A stretch of DNA of 64,000 nt, from positions 5,184,526 to 5,248,525 of the forward strand of contig NC_052507.1 of NCBI RefSeq assembly GCF_014356525.2, in the 5' to 3' direction. Every line of letters begins with the position of its first letter. The first letter of the stretch is position 1. A model generated the notes under the pieces. That model worked only from the letters and a program-made list of their open reading frames with translations, was not told where the DNA came from and did no database searches. The stretch is from Nilaparvata lugens (Eukaryota; Arthropoda; Insecta; Hemiptera; Delphacidae). Positions 11,351-23,277 of the stretch are shown piece after piece. Made by a program: the position numbers and the translations under genes.

Positions 11351-11442
11351 AGAAAGTTAGTGTTTACGGTATGAGGATAGTTTCCCGGGCGAGGCTTGCC
11401 GAGCCCGGGAATATGTTATCCGAATACCGTAAACACCTTTCT
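11351..11442. repeat. GC-rich foldback
   Basis: Inverted arms run from agaaagttagtgtttacggt to accgtaaacacctttctg, with tttcccgggcgag opposite gagcccgggaa at the apex. It lies 18 bp left of a family J end and may be part of that larger insertion. Confidence 0.6.
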
Positions 11443-11460
11443 GAGAGAGTCGCGTACGAT

Positions 11461-11958
11461 ATTTTTCGCCACACTACAGGTATAGCTGACGCCAAAAAGT
11501 TAGGCAGTTTCGTGGGTCTCTTGTGCATTCCAACAGCTGATGTTGTCATCTAGCTTGGCAATAGATAGATGCATTGCATCAGCTGTGAGTAGGTAACACC
11601 ATGTGACCCACGAAGCCGCCTAACTTTCTGGCATCAGCTATATAAGAATAATAAATTGAATGAGAATGTTTTATGAGGGGGGGGGGAAACTTTGATGTCT
11701 CATATCTCAAGAACCAGACGTCGTAGGGTACTCAAAGTGGGGTGGAAAATTCCTATCTCACCCTCCTGAACACAATGCACCATATGGCGCAGTTGTCCAA
11801 ACACATTTTCAAAAAGCGGCCGGAAAGAGTACTCTTTTCGGCCTTAGCCGGAAAGAAACTTGTTCTGACGTCAGACGAGAGTCGTCTGCAAACAATGTCT
11901 TTCAGATCTACGTAGGGACTGGAAAACAGCTGCTTTCTGTGCAGTGTGGCAAAAAATT
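11461..11958. mobile_element. TIR element, family J, with an inserted foldback
   Basis: Ends ATTTTTCGCCACACT and AGTGTGGCAAAAAAT. The right ~130 bp is the inverse of 1370-1505. A foldback of about 160 bp fills 11482-11640. A G-run of ten lies near 11679. Confidence 0.55.
11482..11640. mobile_element. Foldback MITE inside family J
   Basis: The arms are agctgacgccaaaaagttag and its near inverse ctaactttctggcatcagct, each followed by a cgtgggtc/gacccacg block. CAGCTGAT also occurs in the loop. Confidence 0.6.
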
Positions 11959-13169
11959 CATTTCCCAGAATGTTACATACAAAAATGAGAGTTAAAGTAC
12001 AATAATATATAAGGAAACCCCCTATAAGACAGGTCCGTGTGCAGGAGGGACCAAACGATATACGATCTCGCAACATCACTGCATTTCATCAAGATAATTC
12101 TGATAAATTAGAGTAGAGCTTTATGTAGTGTTTATTTTTCAACAGGAAGAGCAATCTTATATTTGCTTATTTTTATTTTGTGACAATAAATGCTCTCACC
12201 AAATAACTTGGAACAATGTGGGATAAATTGATGAAAACAAATTCAAAACTCTCAATAGAATCTATAATATAGACTAACATCATATCTATGTCAGTACAAA
12301 ACGGTTTGTTCTTTTGTTAAAATTGCCCACGCTCTAATATGGTGATATTCATTTTAACCTGTTAGCAATAGAAGATAACATCGATATGCTCTCCATTAAT
12401 AATGTTGACAGTGAAAGATTCACCTCATTTTGTCAGCATTTATTATAGATAAAACCAATTAATGCTGACAGAATAAAATGGTACACATTCTAGCCTACAG
12501 CGTGGCACAAAAAAACTACTAGAAAGCTGAACAATTTATCTTAGATATTTCTATGTTGTGGATAATATATTTATTATTTAATAACAAACAATAAGAAGTA
12601 GGCTATATACTGCTACAATAACGTTGGATGCCAATTTTGGATAGGCTTGTTACAAGAGTTTGATCAATTTTAAAAACAAAAATGTGCTGTCTGTACATTC
12701 ACTATATTATATACATGAGAAGTAAACAAAATTCGTTCATCAATACTTGATTCATTCAACATTCACTGCTCAAGAGCTGATCTCCATATATAACCACCAT
12801 TAAATCTTTTCAAAATTAATTTTTATTTATGAATATTTAGTGAGAATCATGTTAAACTGTCAGCAGAAGATAGATTCTGACAGTTTAACTATAGCTCATA
12901 CCATTCTCGCCACCCCAGATGTTGGCCTACAGCAAATAATTTTACAAATTTTCAAAATTCATTTCATGAACATCACTTGTGGATTCTGTTTTTATATTGA
13001 ATCAGGTAATCAATATTTTGCCATTTTTCGAGGTTATATTATTGAGTGCATACTGTTGAATTCAATTAACTCAGCAGCTTCAAATTATTCTAGAGAAATC
13101 TCATAATAGAGCAAGTATGATTGAATGACTGAGGAAGTCTATTTGTTGATTCAAATAAATAAATTCAGG

Positions 13170-13171
<2 letters not shown>
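11959..13171. other. AT-rich stretch without a recognised feature
   Basis: No gene seen. A degraded piece around 12325-12420 resembles one arm of the foldback at 15483 (gtgatattca, ctgttagcaat) but is not complete. Confidence 0.4.

Positions 13172-13215
<44 letters not shown>
13172..13215. repeat. (AT)n microsatellite
   Basis: An uninterrupted AT dinucleotide run of about 44 bases. The words aaataaat and aaattcaggtga occur on both sides, so it grew within or beside a short duplication. Confidence 0.9.
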
Positions 13216-13220
<5 letters not shown>

Positions 13221-13389
13221 AAATAAATAATCTAAATTCAGGTGATGAAGATGAAAGTACGTAGTTTAGAGGATAATACCTGTTTTCTGTTTCCATAATA
13301 AATTCAACACCAGGTTAAAAAGAATAAATGGGATATTTTTATGCTTCATTAGTTCTATCATAGAGAAAATATACCGTTGAGTTGAAGAT

Positions 13390-14034
13390 TAAGGATGTGC
13401 AAAGGCTAAAAATAAACTTTCTACTGGTGATATTTTTCACAGTTTATCGATTTGTATATCATCAAGCTATCAAAATGAAATAGTTTTCTCAGGAAAACAT
13501 TTTTTCCCAATCACTACTTTTCTAGATATGAGCGCCTAAAGTTTAAATTTTTGGGACAGAACATTTCAAATTCGGTAAGAGATAAATCCATGAGATTTAG
13601 AGGATAAATTCTTCACGGTATTGTTGAGTGGATAGAACAAAAATCTTTTGAAAATTTTAATTTTTGAGAAAGTTATTCAATTTACCAAAAATAACTCAAC
13701 TAAAAGTTATTTCTGGTCATTTTTAGTAAATTGAATAACTTTCTCGAAAATCGTTAACTTTCTCGAAAATCGTTATTTTCAGAAAAGTTTTATTTTACTT
13801 GATCAAAATTACCATGAAGAATTTATGTTCTAAATATCATGGATTTATCTCTTACCGAATTTGAAATGTTCTGTCCCAAAAATTTAAACTTTAGGCGCTC
13901 ATATCTCGAAAAATAATGATCAGAAAAAATGTTTTCCTGAGAAAACTATTTCATTTTGATAGCTTGATATAAACATCGAAAATTTGAAAAATATCACTAG
14001 TAGAAAATTTATTTTTAGGCTTTGCACAGCCTTA
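13390..14034. mobile_element. Long palindrome, family H
   Basis: About 310-bp arms run inward from taaggatgtgcaaaggc and outward to gctttgcacagccttaa, with a short central region near 13700. Matched blocks include tttgggacagaacattt on the left and aaatgttctgtcccaaa on the right. No coding capacity: a very long MITE or foldback element. A second copy is at 17419-18028. Confidence 0.8.
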
Positions 14035-15482
14035 AGTTAAATATATTTGTCTCTGGTTCTATACAGGAGTGTATGATAGATTGATTAATTATATGCCTTT
14101 ATTAGGGCGGAGTTAGGACTCCAGGTCCTCTCTGTTACACAACCCTTAATGATGAAGTATTAATTTGCATACGATGAGGTATACCATAGAGGAGATATAG
14201 AAACTATATAATATATTATACAGTATTTATCTTTTCTTATTCTATGGTTATACTAAAAATGTATTCTTTAGATCCGAAAGTACTCCATTCAAGCAATGAT
14301 ACATCATCAATCCCTTTAAGATTTCATTGTAAACTGAATTGTTTCCAATTTGGAAAAAGTTTTTATGGATCAAGAATGGTTTTGAAAAAAAATCCCAAGT
14401 CCTAAGTCACTCAAGAAATGATAATTCATTCATTACTTGGAGATTTCCAAATTAGGAGAAGTTTTAGAAGGTTAAAAATGGTTCAGAAAGAAAAAAGACA
14501 AAATAATTTACAATGCACTTCAAATTTATAGAAGCAGAAAATGACAAATGTTGTTCATGATAAAGGCTTTCTTTAAAACAAAAAATGCTTAAAATCAATA
14601 AATGACAAATTCTCTATAACTAATTGTTCTCATTCATTCCTAAATACATAATATATTTGTACTGCACTAATTAAGTGTTCAACACAACCAACATGTAAGT
14701 AGTAAGGTAAGAAAGTAATCAAATAAAAATAATATCAATTACAGAAGTAGTTTGAACCCTGCCCGAATTTTTTAATTATAATTGAATTACACTAAATTAA
14801 AATTATTACAAAATAAGAATCCAAGCTCATAAAATATTCTTAGCTTCAAGATCTAATCAACAAAAACCAAATTTCTTTCAAATAAATTGTCATTAATAGT
14901 AATACATGCTAGCATGCTCAGTTGCTATGAGGCTAAAATACCTTTGAAACTCATATTTACATTGAGAAATTCTCTATCCAATCCTCAAATCCACGGGAAT
15001 ATTAATTTTAACTGCCTTTCTTTTCATTTTATTCATTTATTTTTATATCACCTTCCAATTTATTTTTCAGGAGTTTACATAAATATTTCAGTAATTAGAA
15101 AAGTTATTCAGATGATTATATTGATTTCAAATTCACCAGAGCTCCGATCAAAACTTTTAGAAGGGGAAAGATTAAATTTTTGAAAGTAGTTATTTCATAT
15201 TTTCATGAAGCTGAGAAATATATTTCGATCATTGAAAGTTTTATAATTAATTTCATATAAGAAACAAATTCTAAAACTTGGATAAACACATCATTTGATA
15301 TAAAGTGGAGAACCTTTCAATTTATTGAATGGGGATGAAACAGAATTTAAACTGAGAATAATGAAACAGTATTCAGATAGTATCAATGTTGTTGAATGCA
15401 ATTACTGAGCATTTTTATTTAGAAAATACTCAATTTTCTTAAAATTTGAACGCATCAAAACCTCTAGCAACATGCATTACAC
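14035..15482. other. AT-rich stretch without a recognised feature
   Basis: No gene or structured repeat seen. The open frame 14887-15183 has no recognisable domain and no splice context. Confidence 0.4.
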
Positions 15483-15583
15483 TGTTAGAGTGATATTCAC
15501 TGAAAACTGTTAGCAATCATAAGCTAACTTCATCGCTTTCCATTGTTAATGCTAACCGTTTCAAGTGAATATCAACGTTAGAA
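15483..15583. repeat. Small foldback (~100 bp)
   Basis: The arms tgttagagtgatattcactg and tgaatatcaacgttagaaca are imperfect inverted copies with an inner cTGTTAGCAAT/ATTGTTAATGCTAAC pairing. Confidence 0.5.
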
Positions 15584-15862
15584 CACAAACGGATAGACAA
15601 AACATTGTACTCTAAAACCTGAATAAACATATAAGAATTATTTCGTGTATTGCACAGATCGAGTTTGAAAATAGCTAAGAGATCAGATATCGTTCACATT
15701 TAAAATGATCTACACATTTTGGAACGGTAAGTTAGTAATATTAATTTTGAGGTGCATAAAATCTTAGTTCCAAGGTCTAGAACACTTGTGATATACACTT
15801 ACAATAACAGCCCTCTGTTTAAAATCTTATGCCATATTTTTATAAGTATAGATAATGGTAGC

Positions 15863-16640
15863 GCATAACGAGATGTGCCATGGTTTTCATTGTTTCAAAT
15901 GGTAATCAGGGTCCATCTCGATATGTTCTAGTAGATAATAATAGCGCATAACAAGATGGGCCATGGTTTTCATTGTTTTCAAATGACAGTCAGGGTCCAT
16001 CTCGCTAAGTTCAGATAGATAATAGTAGCACATAACGAGATGGACCCTGGTTTTCATTGTTTCAAATGATAATCAGGGTTTTAGTCACCTCTAATACAAG
16101 GCCCTGGCCTACGATATTGCAACGTCGCAGTGTAGGCCTAGAATCTAATACATGATTGGTGAAAAAGATCAGCTGGTATTTTTAAAAATCTTTTTCACCA
16201 ATCATGTATAAGATTCTAGGTCTACACTGCGACGTTACAATATCGTAGGCCAGGGCCTTGTATTAGGGGTGGTTATGTCAGGGTCCATCTCGCTATGTTC
16301 TAATAGATAATAGTAGGGCATAACAGGATGGGCCATGGTTTTCATTGTTTTCAAATGACAGTCAGGGTCCATCTCGCTAAGTTCAGATAGATAATAGTAG
16401 GTAGCGCATAACAAGATGGGCCATGGTTTTCATTGTTTCAAATGGTAATCAGGGTCCATCTCGATATGTTCTATTAGATAATAATAGCGCATAACGAGAT
16501 GGGCCATGATTTTCATTGTTTCAAATGGGTAGTCAGGGTCCATCACGCTATGTTCTAATAGTAGCACATAACGAGATGGACCCTGGTTTTCATTGTTTCA
16601 AATGGGTAGTCAGGGTCCATCTCGCTAGGTTCTACCTATA
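15863..16640. repeat. Palindromic satellite, ~83-bp units, split by a MITE
   Basis: CATAACGAGATGGACC or close variants begin units at about 15863, 15944, 16030, 16318, 16407, 16489 and 16566. Each unit pairs gagatggaccctgg with its inverse tcagggtccatctc, so every unit is a foldback. Family D interrupts the array at 16080-16277. Confidence 0.85.
16080..16277. mobile_element. MITE family D inside the satellite
   Basis: 198 bp, flanked by perfect 7-bp repeats TCAGGGT (16073-16079 and 16278-16284) taken from the satellite unit. The arms hold ggcctacgatattgcaacgt and its inverse. The centre has GATCAGCTGG flanked by attggtgaaaa and ttttcaccaat. This is the cleanest full-length D in the window. 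Confidence 0.9.
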
Positions 16641-17150
16641 GTATTATTATTGAGTTCATCAATTTAATAAGATAATACTAGGGTGAGAGACACTTCAGAC
16701 AGTAGGCATTTTCTAATGTATCCCATTACATTGATGCTGACAGTTTGCAGCGAATCTCACATTTTTATAGCTGTTTGTACTTTTCAATAATTTGCACATC
16801 GCCGTAGTGTCACAAAAATCACAGACAACCATTTTACCGTCACACATGAGCTGTGATGAAAGAATATAATTACATATTTTTCTATGACATAAATTATGTT
16901 ATGTTGATTTTATAAGTTAAATTTGATACACATTTTTCACTAGAAACTTGCAATGATAATTTGGTAATACTCTAAGTTTATTCAAGAGATCGAGAATATT
17001 CAAATGTACAATATTATTGCATGAGTTGTGATGTAAGATGATATATCATTTTTAAAGGGTCTACTTGCTCCAGATATTTATTATAATATGTTCTATTAAT
17101 TTGTTATTTTTAATGAATGACATGTGTGCATGAAATACTACTTATCAAGG
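16641..17150. other. AT-rich stretch without a recognised feature
   Basis: No gene, tandem repeat or foldback recognised. Confidence 0.4.
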
Positions 17151-17235
17151 GTCCGGTTTCTGGGACACTAATTAAATCTATAGGTTTAATGGTCCATTAG
17201 ATATAATGAATGCCCCAGAAACTGGGCTAAGGTCT
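17151..17235. mobile_element. Short foldback MITE
   Basis: The ends GGTCCGGTTTCTGGGACA and tgccccagaaactgggct are inverted, with an AT-rich centre containing TAAATCTATAGGTTTAA. About 80 bp. Confidence 0.6.
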
Positions 17236-17418
17236 ACTAAGTATAATACAATTAAGTGAGCTGTAAGAACAAAAAGATGATCAACATAATACTAGTAAAG
17301 TATAATGTGAGTTTGGAATAAAAACTTGAATTTTATTTAAATAAAGGTTTACATCAGCAGGTTTACATTAGCCGTAATGAGTTTTGATCATTGATTAGCC
17401 GGGTATACTGACATAGGA

Positions 17419-18028
17419 TTAAGGCAGTGCAAAGGCTGAAAATAAACTTTCTACTGGTGATATTTTTCAAATTATTTCGATTTGTATGCTATCAAGCTAT
17501 CAAAATAAAAACGTTTTCTCAGGAAAACATTTTTTTCCGATCATTACTTTTTGAGATATGAGCGTCTAAATTTTTAATTTTTGGGACAGAACATTTCAAG
17601 TTTGTTAAGAGATAAATCCATGAGATTTAGAGGATAGATTCTTCATAGTATTGTTGATGTAGTAAGACAAAACTTTCCCGAAAATATAAATTTTTGAGAA
17701 AGTTATTCAATTTACTAAAAATCTATCAGTTGTGTTATTTTTGGTAAATTGAATAACTTTCTTAAAAAGTGTAATTTTCAGGAAAGTTTTGTCATACTAG
17801 ATCAACAATACCATGAAGAATCCATCCTTTAAATCTCTTACCGAATTTGAAATGTTCTGTTCCAAAAATTTAAACTTTAGGCGCACGTATCTCAGATATT
17901 AATGATCGGAAAAAAAATGTTTTCCAGGGAAAACGTTTTCATTTTGGTAGCTTGATATTATACAGATCGAAGAACTTCAAAAAATATCACCAGTAGAAAG
18001 TTTATTTTTAGCCTTTGCATAGCCTTAA
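17419..18028. mobile_element. Long palindrome, family H, second copy
   Basis: It has the same arms as 13390-14034 (ttaaggcagtgcaaaggc to gcctttgcatagccttaa), with independent mismatches and a shorter centre. The minus-strand frame 17958-18206 overlaps its right arm and is not a gene. Confidence 0.8.
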
Positions 18029-18984
18029 ATTTGATCTCGGTTAATGCACCAGCGTGAGAGTTGCTCCAGTTATCGCTATTTATGAGGTCTTGACGGGAAT
18101 CAAATATTAATGATAAAATAAAATTTTGAAACCAAATTAACGGTGGAATTGATATTACTTTTGAGATTTGAAGGTTTGGCGTTTGAAAATGTTCATCTTC
18201 AATCAATGGTTACAGTTTTGATGCAAAGTTAAATGCTATTTGTATTGATAGATTCCAATAAAAATTGAAATAAAGTTCCAATAAAATATTAAAGATGAAA
18301 TAAAACTCTAAAACGAAATTTTGATACGATTAAAATGACGTGTTTATCTTCAAATAATAATACAGTTTATAAAAAATGTGTTGATGTATTGATGAAGTTG
18401 AGTAAAATGTCTTTAAAACATACAAATGACTGTTTTTTCGAGCTGAACTCTACTGAAAGATATTTATGACCATTAAAACACCAGCTATCTCCAAACATGG
18501 ACGGTATAGATTATATCGCTGCATGGATTTTAAGTACACACTTTCAAAAATAACAGTTAAAACGTTTTTCATTCTTGAAACAACAATTCGGCACCCACTG
18601 TTAACAAACAATCAATAAAAACTTCATCATTTACGCAACTTGAATAATTAAAGCTTTCGAAAAATTCAATTATACTTTCCAGAACAATATTTTAAAATGC
18701 GCTTAAAATTGGATAAGGATTAGATGAGAACTTTGAAAATGGAAATTAAAAATATAATACACAATGATGAAATGATAGCAATGAAATATCTATGATACAC
18801 ATTCTCTCTCTCTCACTCTCATACATTCATACAAAACAGACAGGCGATTGTAAAAATAATATTTATGTAAATTAGTGTTATATGACAACCTAAATAACTA
18901 AAATATTTCATTAAAATGTTTAGTTTCAGATCTATTTATTCAAGCAAATAATGCTAGATAGAAAAAAATCACATTGAAATGGTA
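18029..18984. other. AT-rich stretch without a recognised feature
   Basis: Only a short TC run near 18801-18823 stands out. Confidence 0.4.
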
Positions 18985-19110
18985 ATTTATTGAATCACCA
19001 ATATAGAATATCTGAAAATAAAATTATTGGATAATTTTATGTATAATATAATTTATGGAATCACCAATATAAAATATCTGAAAATAAAATTATTGGATAA
19101 TTTCAAGTAT
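18985..19110 (+). repeat. Tandem duplication, ~65-bp unit
   Basis: The phrase gaatcaccaatatagaatat and the following tgaaaataaaattattggat occur twice, about 65 bp apart, with few differences. Confidence 0.75.
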
Positions 19111-20484
19111 TCTAGTTATGATACAGGACATACAGAGGACAAACAATCTTCAAAAATCAACAATTTACAAACATTGATAAATATTTTCTCAATTTGGGTG
19201 ATGATTATTGAGATCATAGGTTGAATATTATTTCATCAGGATTTAGGTTAATAACAAAAATAGCACAGATTGTTAATTTGATTTTCAAATAAACCAAAAT
19301 CAATATTTATTTATGAAATTAATTCTTTTTCGACTTTTGGAGACTACTGAACTTGGTAAGGCTAGAATATGATTAGTGAATAATTTGAGTATTTTTGTAG
19401 ACTGATTTTAGTAGGCCTATTATTGATTGTAATGTTGATTTGAGATTCAAACTTTTTCAATTTATTGATAACTTTCAAGCATTTTATCATTCTATTTTTA
19501 AGATTTACTATTTTTTATGCAATGCCAGAGAATTGCTATTTTTTGAAAGCAAAAACAAAGAATCGATTAAGCACGAGCTTCAAGATTTCAAATTCAAATT
19601 TTATGACAGAGATTGATTGATGTAGTTTGACTACTTCCTTGAAATCAATAGGATATCAATTCAATACGGAAACATATTCTTAACAAGAATAATCTATAAT
19701 ATATCATGCCAATTGTGATTGATTAGAGCAGATGATTTATCAATAATTAATGTTAATTGTGAGTGATTAATGCAGATAATTTATCAGTAATATCATGCTA
19801 ATTTTGAATGCTAATTCATGAATACTTTAATTTTAATTGAGGGTTATAACAAATTATTGTGATGTACGATGGTATAGCACTGATATTGAAATGAAAAATA
19901 GTTTGATATAGAATCCTTAAAAATAACAGGAACACAGATTTAAAGCTATTAAAATATCATTCATTGGGGGAGTAATTTTACATGTCACCGAGACATAAAA
20001 AAACTGTACAAGTAAAACGATAGATAAATAGACGATCTTTCAGATATAAAATATTGACTAGAAATTGCAACAACAGAAGATTAAAAACAACAACCTGCTT
20101 CTCAAAAGCACCAACAACTGTTGCTACAATTTTGTAAACAACCTGTGAACAACTTTTCAGATCTAACAATGAATTATTACTGTGATGATAAGGGTGATCA
20201 AATGGGAGGGGATTGGACTATCAATAATAATATCTTATAAGAACAGTTTGACCAAATTTTGACAAGATAATGCCTATCTTAGAACCTACTCAATGTGATG
20301 AAAGAAGATCTTTGAACAACTTTTCAATGCCAACATTACAACCTATCAAATTTAATAAGATCTTAGATGAAACAAGTAGGCCTATTTCATTAATAATGAC
20401 CAATCTAAGATGCATAATGATCAAAGATATTACATTAAAATACACTGATATTACAGTCAACTCCACTCTAGTATTTTATCCAGA
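19111..20484. other. AT-rich stretch with one small duplication
   Basis: At 19711-19800 a unit of about 49 bp (cagatgatttatcaataatt and cagataatttatcagtaata) is duplicated. No gene recognised. Confidence 0.4.
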
Positions 20485-20646
20485 TGCGTACAGACTTGAG
20501 CACCACGAACGCGCGCATTTAGCTTTTCATCAACTGATTATATCTGCATCTTACTGTCTTTGTACAAATACAGATATAATAAGAATAGCATCAGCTGATG
20601 GAAAGCGAAATGCACGTGTTTGTGGCGCTAAAGTCTGTACGCACCT
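20485..20646. mobile_element. Foldback MITE family F
   Basis: 162 bp from gcgtacagac to gtctgtacgcacct. The arms share tcagctgat and gcgcgcattt-like blocks with the copy at 4059-4221. The open frame 20270-20698 runs across it and owes its length to it. Confidence 0.7.
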
Positions 20647-20780
20647 CTACAGGGACCTTAATAGTTTCATGTTAAAACCAACACATCTTCAACTGTAATG
20701 TTTTCAGCGTGTGTTCTGATACAGCAGAAGATGATATGTTGATTTAAACATGAAACTGTAGTGTATTAGTAAAATACTAA

Positions 20781-21000
20781 TGTGCGGTTTCACCAAGCTA
20801 ACACAGGTTAACACATTTGAACATGGTGGAATCAGGTACGGTTTACAACGAGTGCACTGCAACATATGTTCCATAAGTCCAGTGTACACTTGAGTGGAAC
20901 ATAAATCCAGTGTACACTTAAGTTGAACATAAGTCCAGTGTACACTTATACCCGGCTTGACCATGTTCAAATGTCTTGACCGAGCCCGGTGAAACCGGAC
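20781..21000. mobile_element. TIR element with an internal 29-bp tandem repeat
   Basis: The ends tgcggtttcaccaagc and ccggtgaaaccgga are inverted, with ttgaacatggt opposite accatgttcaa. Between them (20868-20950) CATAAGTCCAGTGTACACTT is repeated three times, about 29-30 bp apart. Confidence 0.65.
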
Positions 21001-21169
21001 ATAAATAATGTGAAATTAACAATGAAATCAGAGTGCTCGATCATGGAAAGGTGATTCAAAATGCATGAATTAGACATCAACATTCAACAATTAATTTCAA
21101 AAATATTTGATAGTGGAATACGGGTGGGGACATAGTTGAACAACAATGAATAAGGGTTGCTACTAACGA

Positions 21170-21657
21170 CAGGACAAGTGTGTTGAACATGTGTGTACAA
21201 ACATGCTCGTCGTGCATGTTTCGTCATCAACGAAAGGCTTCGAAAAAATGTTTTCAAGATTAGGTTCTATTTTTATTCGTTGCTCTATTTGAGGTTGAAT
21301 CATTTTTGTAACATTATAATTTGCAATTTTCCAGTGACGTTTATTTATTGTTTATTCTATGTTAGAAGCTGCTGTCAGCTGTTTTTTGTTCGAAGCATCT
21401 CGCTGATAGAACAACAAAATGCATGACGAGCATGCATGTACACACAAGTTCAACCACTACCTCCGTAAACAAAGCCGTAGTAAATTCTGGTGACGTCAGC
21501 ACAGGTAGGGCTGTTACACCAATAAAAACACTAGCTGATATAGATCGGCTGAAATCAACAATTTTTGATTGGTGTAGAAGCCCTACCTGTGCTGACGTCA
21601 CCAGAATGTACTACGGCTTTGTTTACAGAGACAGTGGTTCAACACACTTGTCCTTTT
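21170..21657. mobile_element. TIR element interrupted by a family E MITE
   Basis: caggacaagtgtgttgaac on the left and gttcaacacacttgtcctt on the right are inverted. A second pair inside is tacaaacatgctcgtc/gacgagcatgcatgta. Family E sits in the right end (21455-21636). The remainder is AT-rich and non-coding. Confidence 0.6.
21455..21636. mobile_element. Foldback MITE family E
   Basis: 182 bp between perfect 7-bp repeats GTTCAAC (21448-21454 and 21637-21643). Ends CACTACCTCC and a slightly decayed inverse ending acagtg. The arms carry GACGTCAGCACAGGTAGGGC and its inverse. Confidence 0.85.
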
Positions 21658-21675
21658 GTTGATGGGTACCCTAAT

Positions 21676-21857
21676 CACTAACTCCGTAAACAAAGCCGTA
21701 GTGCATTCGTGTGACGTCAGCACAGGTAGGGCTCCTACACCAATAAAAACACTAGCTGATATAGATCAGCTGAAATCAACGAATTTGTATTGGTGTATGA
21801 GCTCTACCTGTGCTGACGTCACACGAATGCACTACGGCTTTGTTTATGGAGGTAGTG
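21676..21857. mobile_element. Foldback MITE family E, second of a close pair
   Basis: 182 bp between perfect 7-bp repeats CCCTAAT (21669-21675 and 21858-21864). The right flank continues as ACAAGCCGGGCC, resembling the terminal sequence of family D. Confidence 0.85.
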
Positions 21858-21949
21858 CCCTAATACAAGCCGGGCCAAGTGGACAACCATTATGAATAAG
21901 GGGGTGCAATCGCCTGCCCTATCTCTTTCTCTCTACATCTCACTCTCTC

Positions 21950-21955
21950 TTTATT
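21950..21955 (-). promoter_or_regulatory. Candidate Paip2 polyadenylation signal
   Basis: AATAAA on the minus strand, about 190 bases downstream of the Paip2 stop. It is the first canonical signal I see after the stop. Confidence 0.45.
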
Positions 21956-22140
21956 TATCTCTCTCTTAACATGCGCGCGCACACAAATAAAACAACAGCT
22001 GCTGTATACACGACTCAACACATTCACGTCACAACTAAACGAAGTGTAGCTGCACCATTCACAGCCTATGAACAGATGTGGTGTGAGACCTAAGTAGATG
22101 TGGCTGTAGGGCTGAAGTGGCTGTAGGGCAGTGGAGCTGT

Positions 22141-22243
22141 TTAGGCTGCTTTCTCCGCGGCTGCAGCGGCGGGCGAGGGAGAGGGGGCGGCCACATTGGC
22201 GCTCACTCGCGGCACAAACTCGGCTGCGTTCGGGTTCAGTGTG
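22141..22243 (-). CDS. Paip2: Paip2, last coding exon (PAM2 motif)
   Basis: The minus strand reads a pyrimidine-rich ttttcag acceptor followed by codons for TLNPNAAEFVPR, then a short Ala/Pro/Ser-rich tail and TAA at 22143-22141. LNPNAxEFVP is the PAM2 motif, which binds the MLLE domain of poly(A)-binding protein; in PAIP2 it lies near the C-terminus, as here. The exon is much more GC-rich than its surroundings. The acceptor is a tandem AGAG. Starting at 22243 (second AG) keeps the frame if the previous exon ends at 26585 (GTGAGT donor). Starting at 22245 (first AG, adding Ser before TLNPN) keeps the frame if it ends at 26629 (GTACCG donor). The larger minus-strand frame through here (21890-22336) is in another phase and is not the gene. 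Confidence 0.85.
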
Positions 22244-22410
22244 CTCTGAAAAACGAGTAAAATGTGAGTTTGACATCAAGTAACAAGTGGTACAGTGAGG
22301 TTCACGTTGTAATCTAAGTACAGAAGAGTAGTACACTTTATAATTGGATCAATTGATGCATGACAGTGTCCGGATAACTGATAAACCGAATAATCTATTT
22401 TACCCGAGCT

Positions 22411-22885
22411 CTTTACCTTCCGGTAGTCGCGCCCTACTCAATCACACGAGCAGTCGCGTGTTGTATTTTGTACAACATCCAATTTTCCAAGTGTTATGTA
22501 CTCTGTTTACTATCAAAACATATTAATTAATTGTATAATTACTTTTTCCATCTTCTTGGATTATTTTACGCCTATGAACATTTGAATGATTACCATTTCA
22601 TAACCCAACAAGGTACATCAAGCAAAGCCATCAATTCTGTGTTATTGGTTCGTTTACAGTCCCCGTATACAGTCTTTCCCTATCTTATGCACTGTCGCGA
22701 CTAAATGACACCTAAAGACTGAACCATTGCTCGGTTGATACTGCAACTCAGTGGAGTGATGGGGGAAAAGTTTTGGAATGCATAGGTGACTCATTCACTG
22801 ACACCACCCCATTCAATAGTTTTGTGCAGCAAAAAAACTGACACTGTTGTACTTTTTACAACAGCGCGACTGCCGGAAGGTTAAG
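22411..22885. mobile_element. TIR element in Paip2 intron 2
   Basis: The ends CTTTACCTTCCGGTAGTCGC and gcgactgccggaaggttaag are inverted. An inner gttgtattttgtacaacat pairs with gttgtactttttacaacagc. About 475 bp, non-coding, starting roughly 165 bp upstream of the PAM2 exon. Confidence 0.6.
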
Positions 22886-23277
22886 AGTAGTGTAGACGTG
22901 ATAAAAACTTTGCATTCTGGCCTACAGTACTTAGTGTAGTAAGTGTTGATTGTAATACGACGTGTATACACTTATCTTTCATTCACATTCTAGTTTAAAT
23001 AGACATAATTTTATATTCAATGAGGTACAGTACATTTATTCGAATATTGTACAGCACCAAAATTGCAGCGAACCAGTTCTTCTTCCCTAAGTGCCTATCC
23101 GTTCCGGATGTTGGCTATCAGCATGGCTATCTTGATTTTGTTGGTTGCGATTCGGAAGAGTTCTACTGATGTTTACCCAACCACTTCCTCAGATTTGCCA
23201 ACCAAGATATTCTTCTTCGACCCGGTTTTCTCTTGATGTTTATCTTGCCTTCACACAAGCGTTTCTCAGCGTTCTCA

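Noticed and set aside
20270..20698. 142-codon open frame
   Set aside because: A third of it is a family F foldback; no domain, no splice context, AT-driven composition.
21890..22336. 148-codon minus-strand frame
   Set aside because: It overlaps the Paip2 PAM2 exon in the wrong phase and has no domain.
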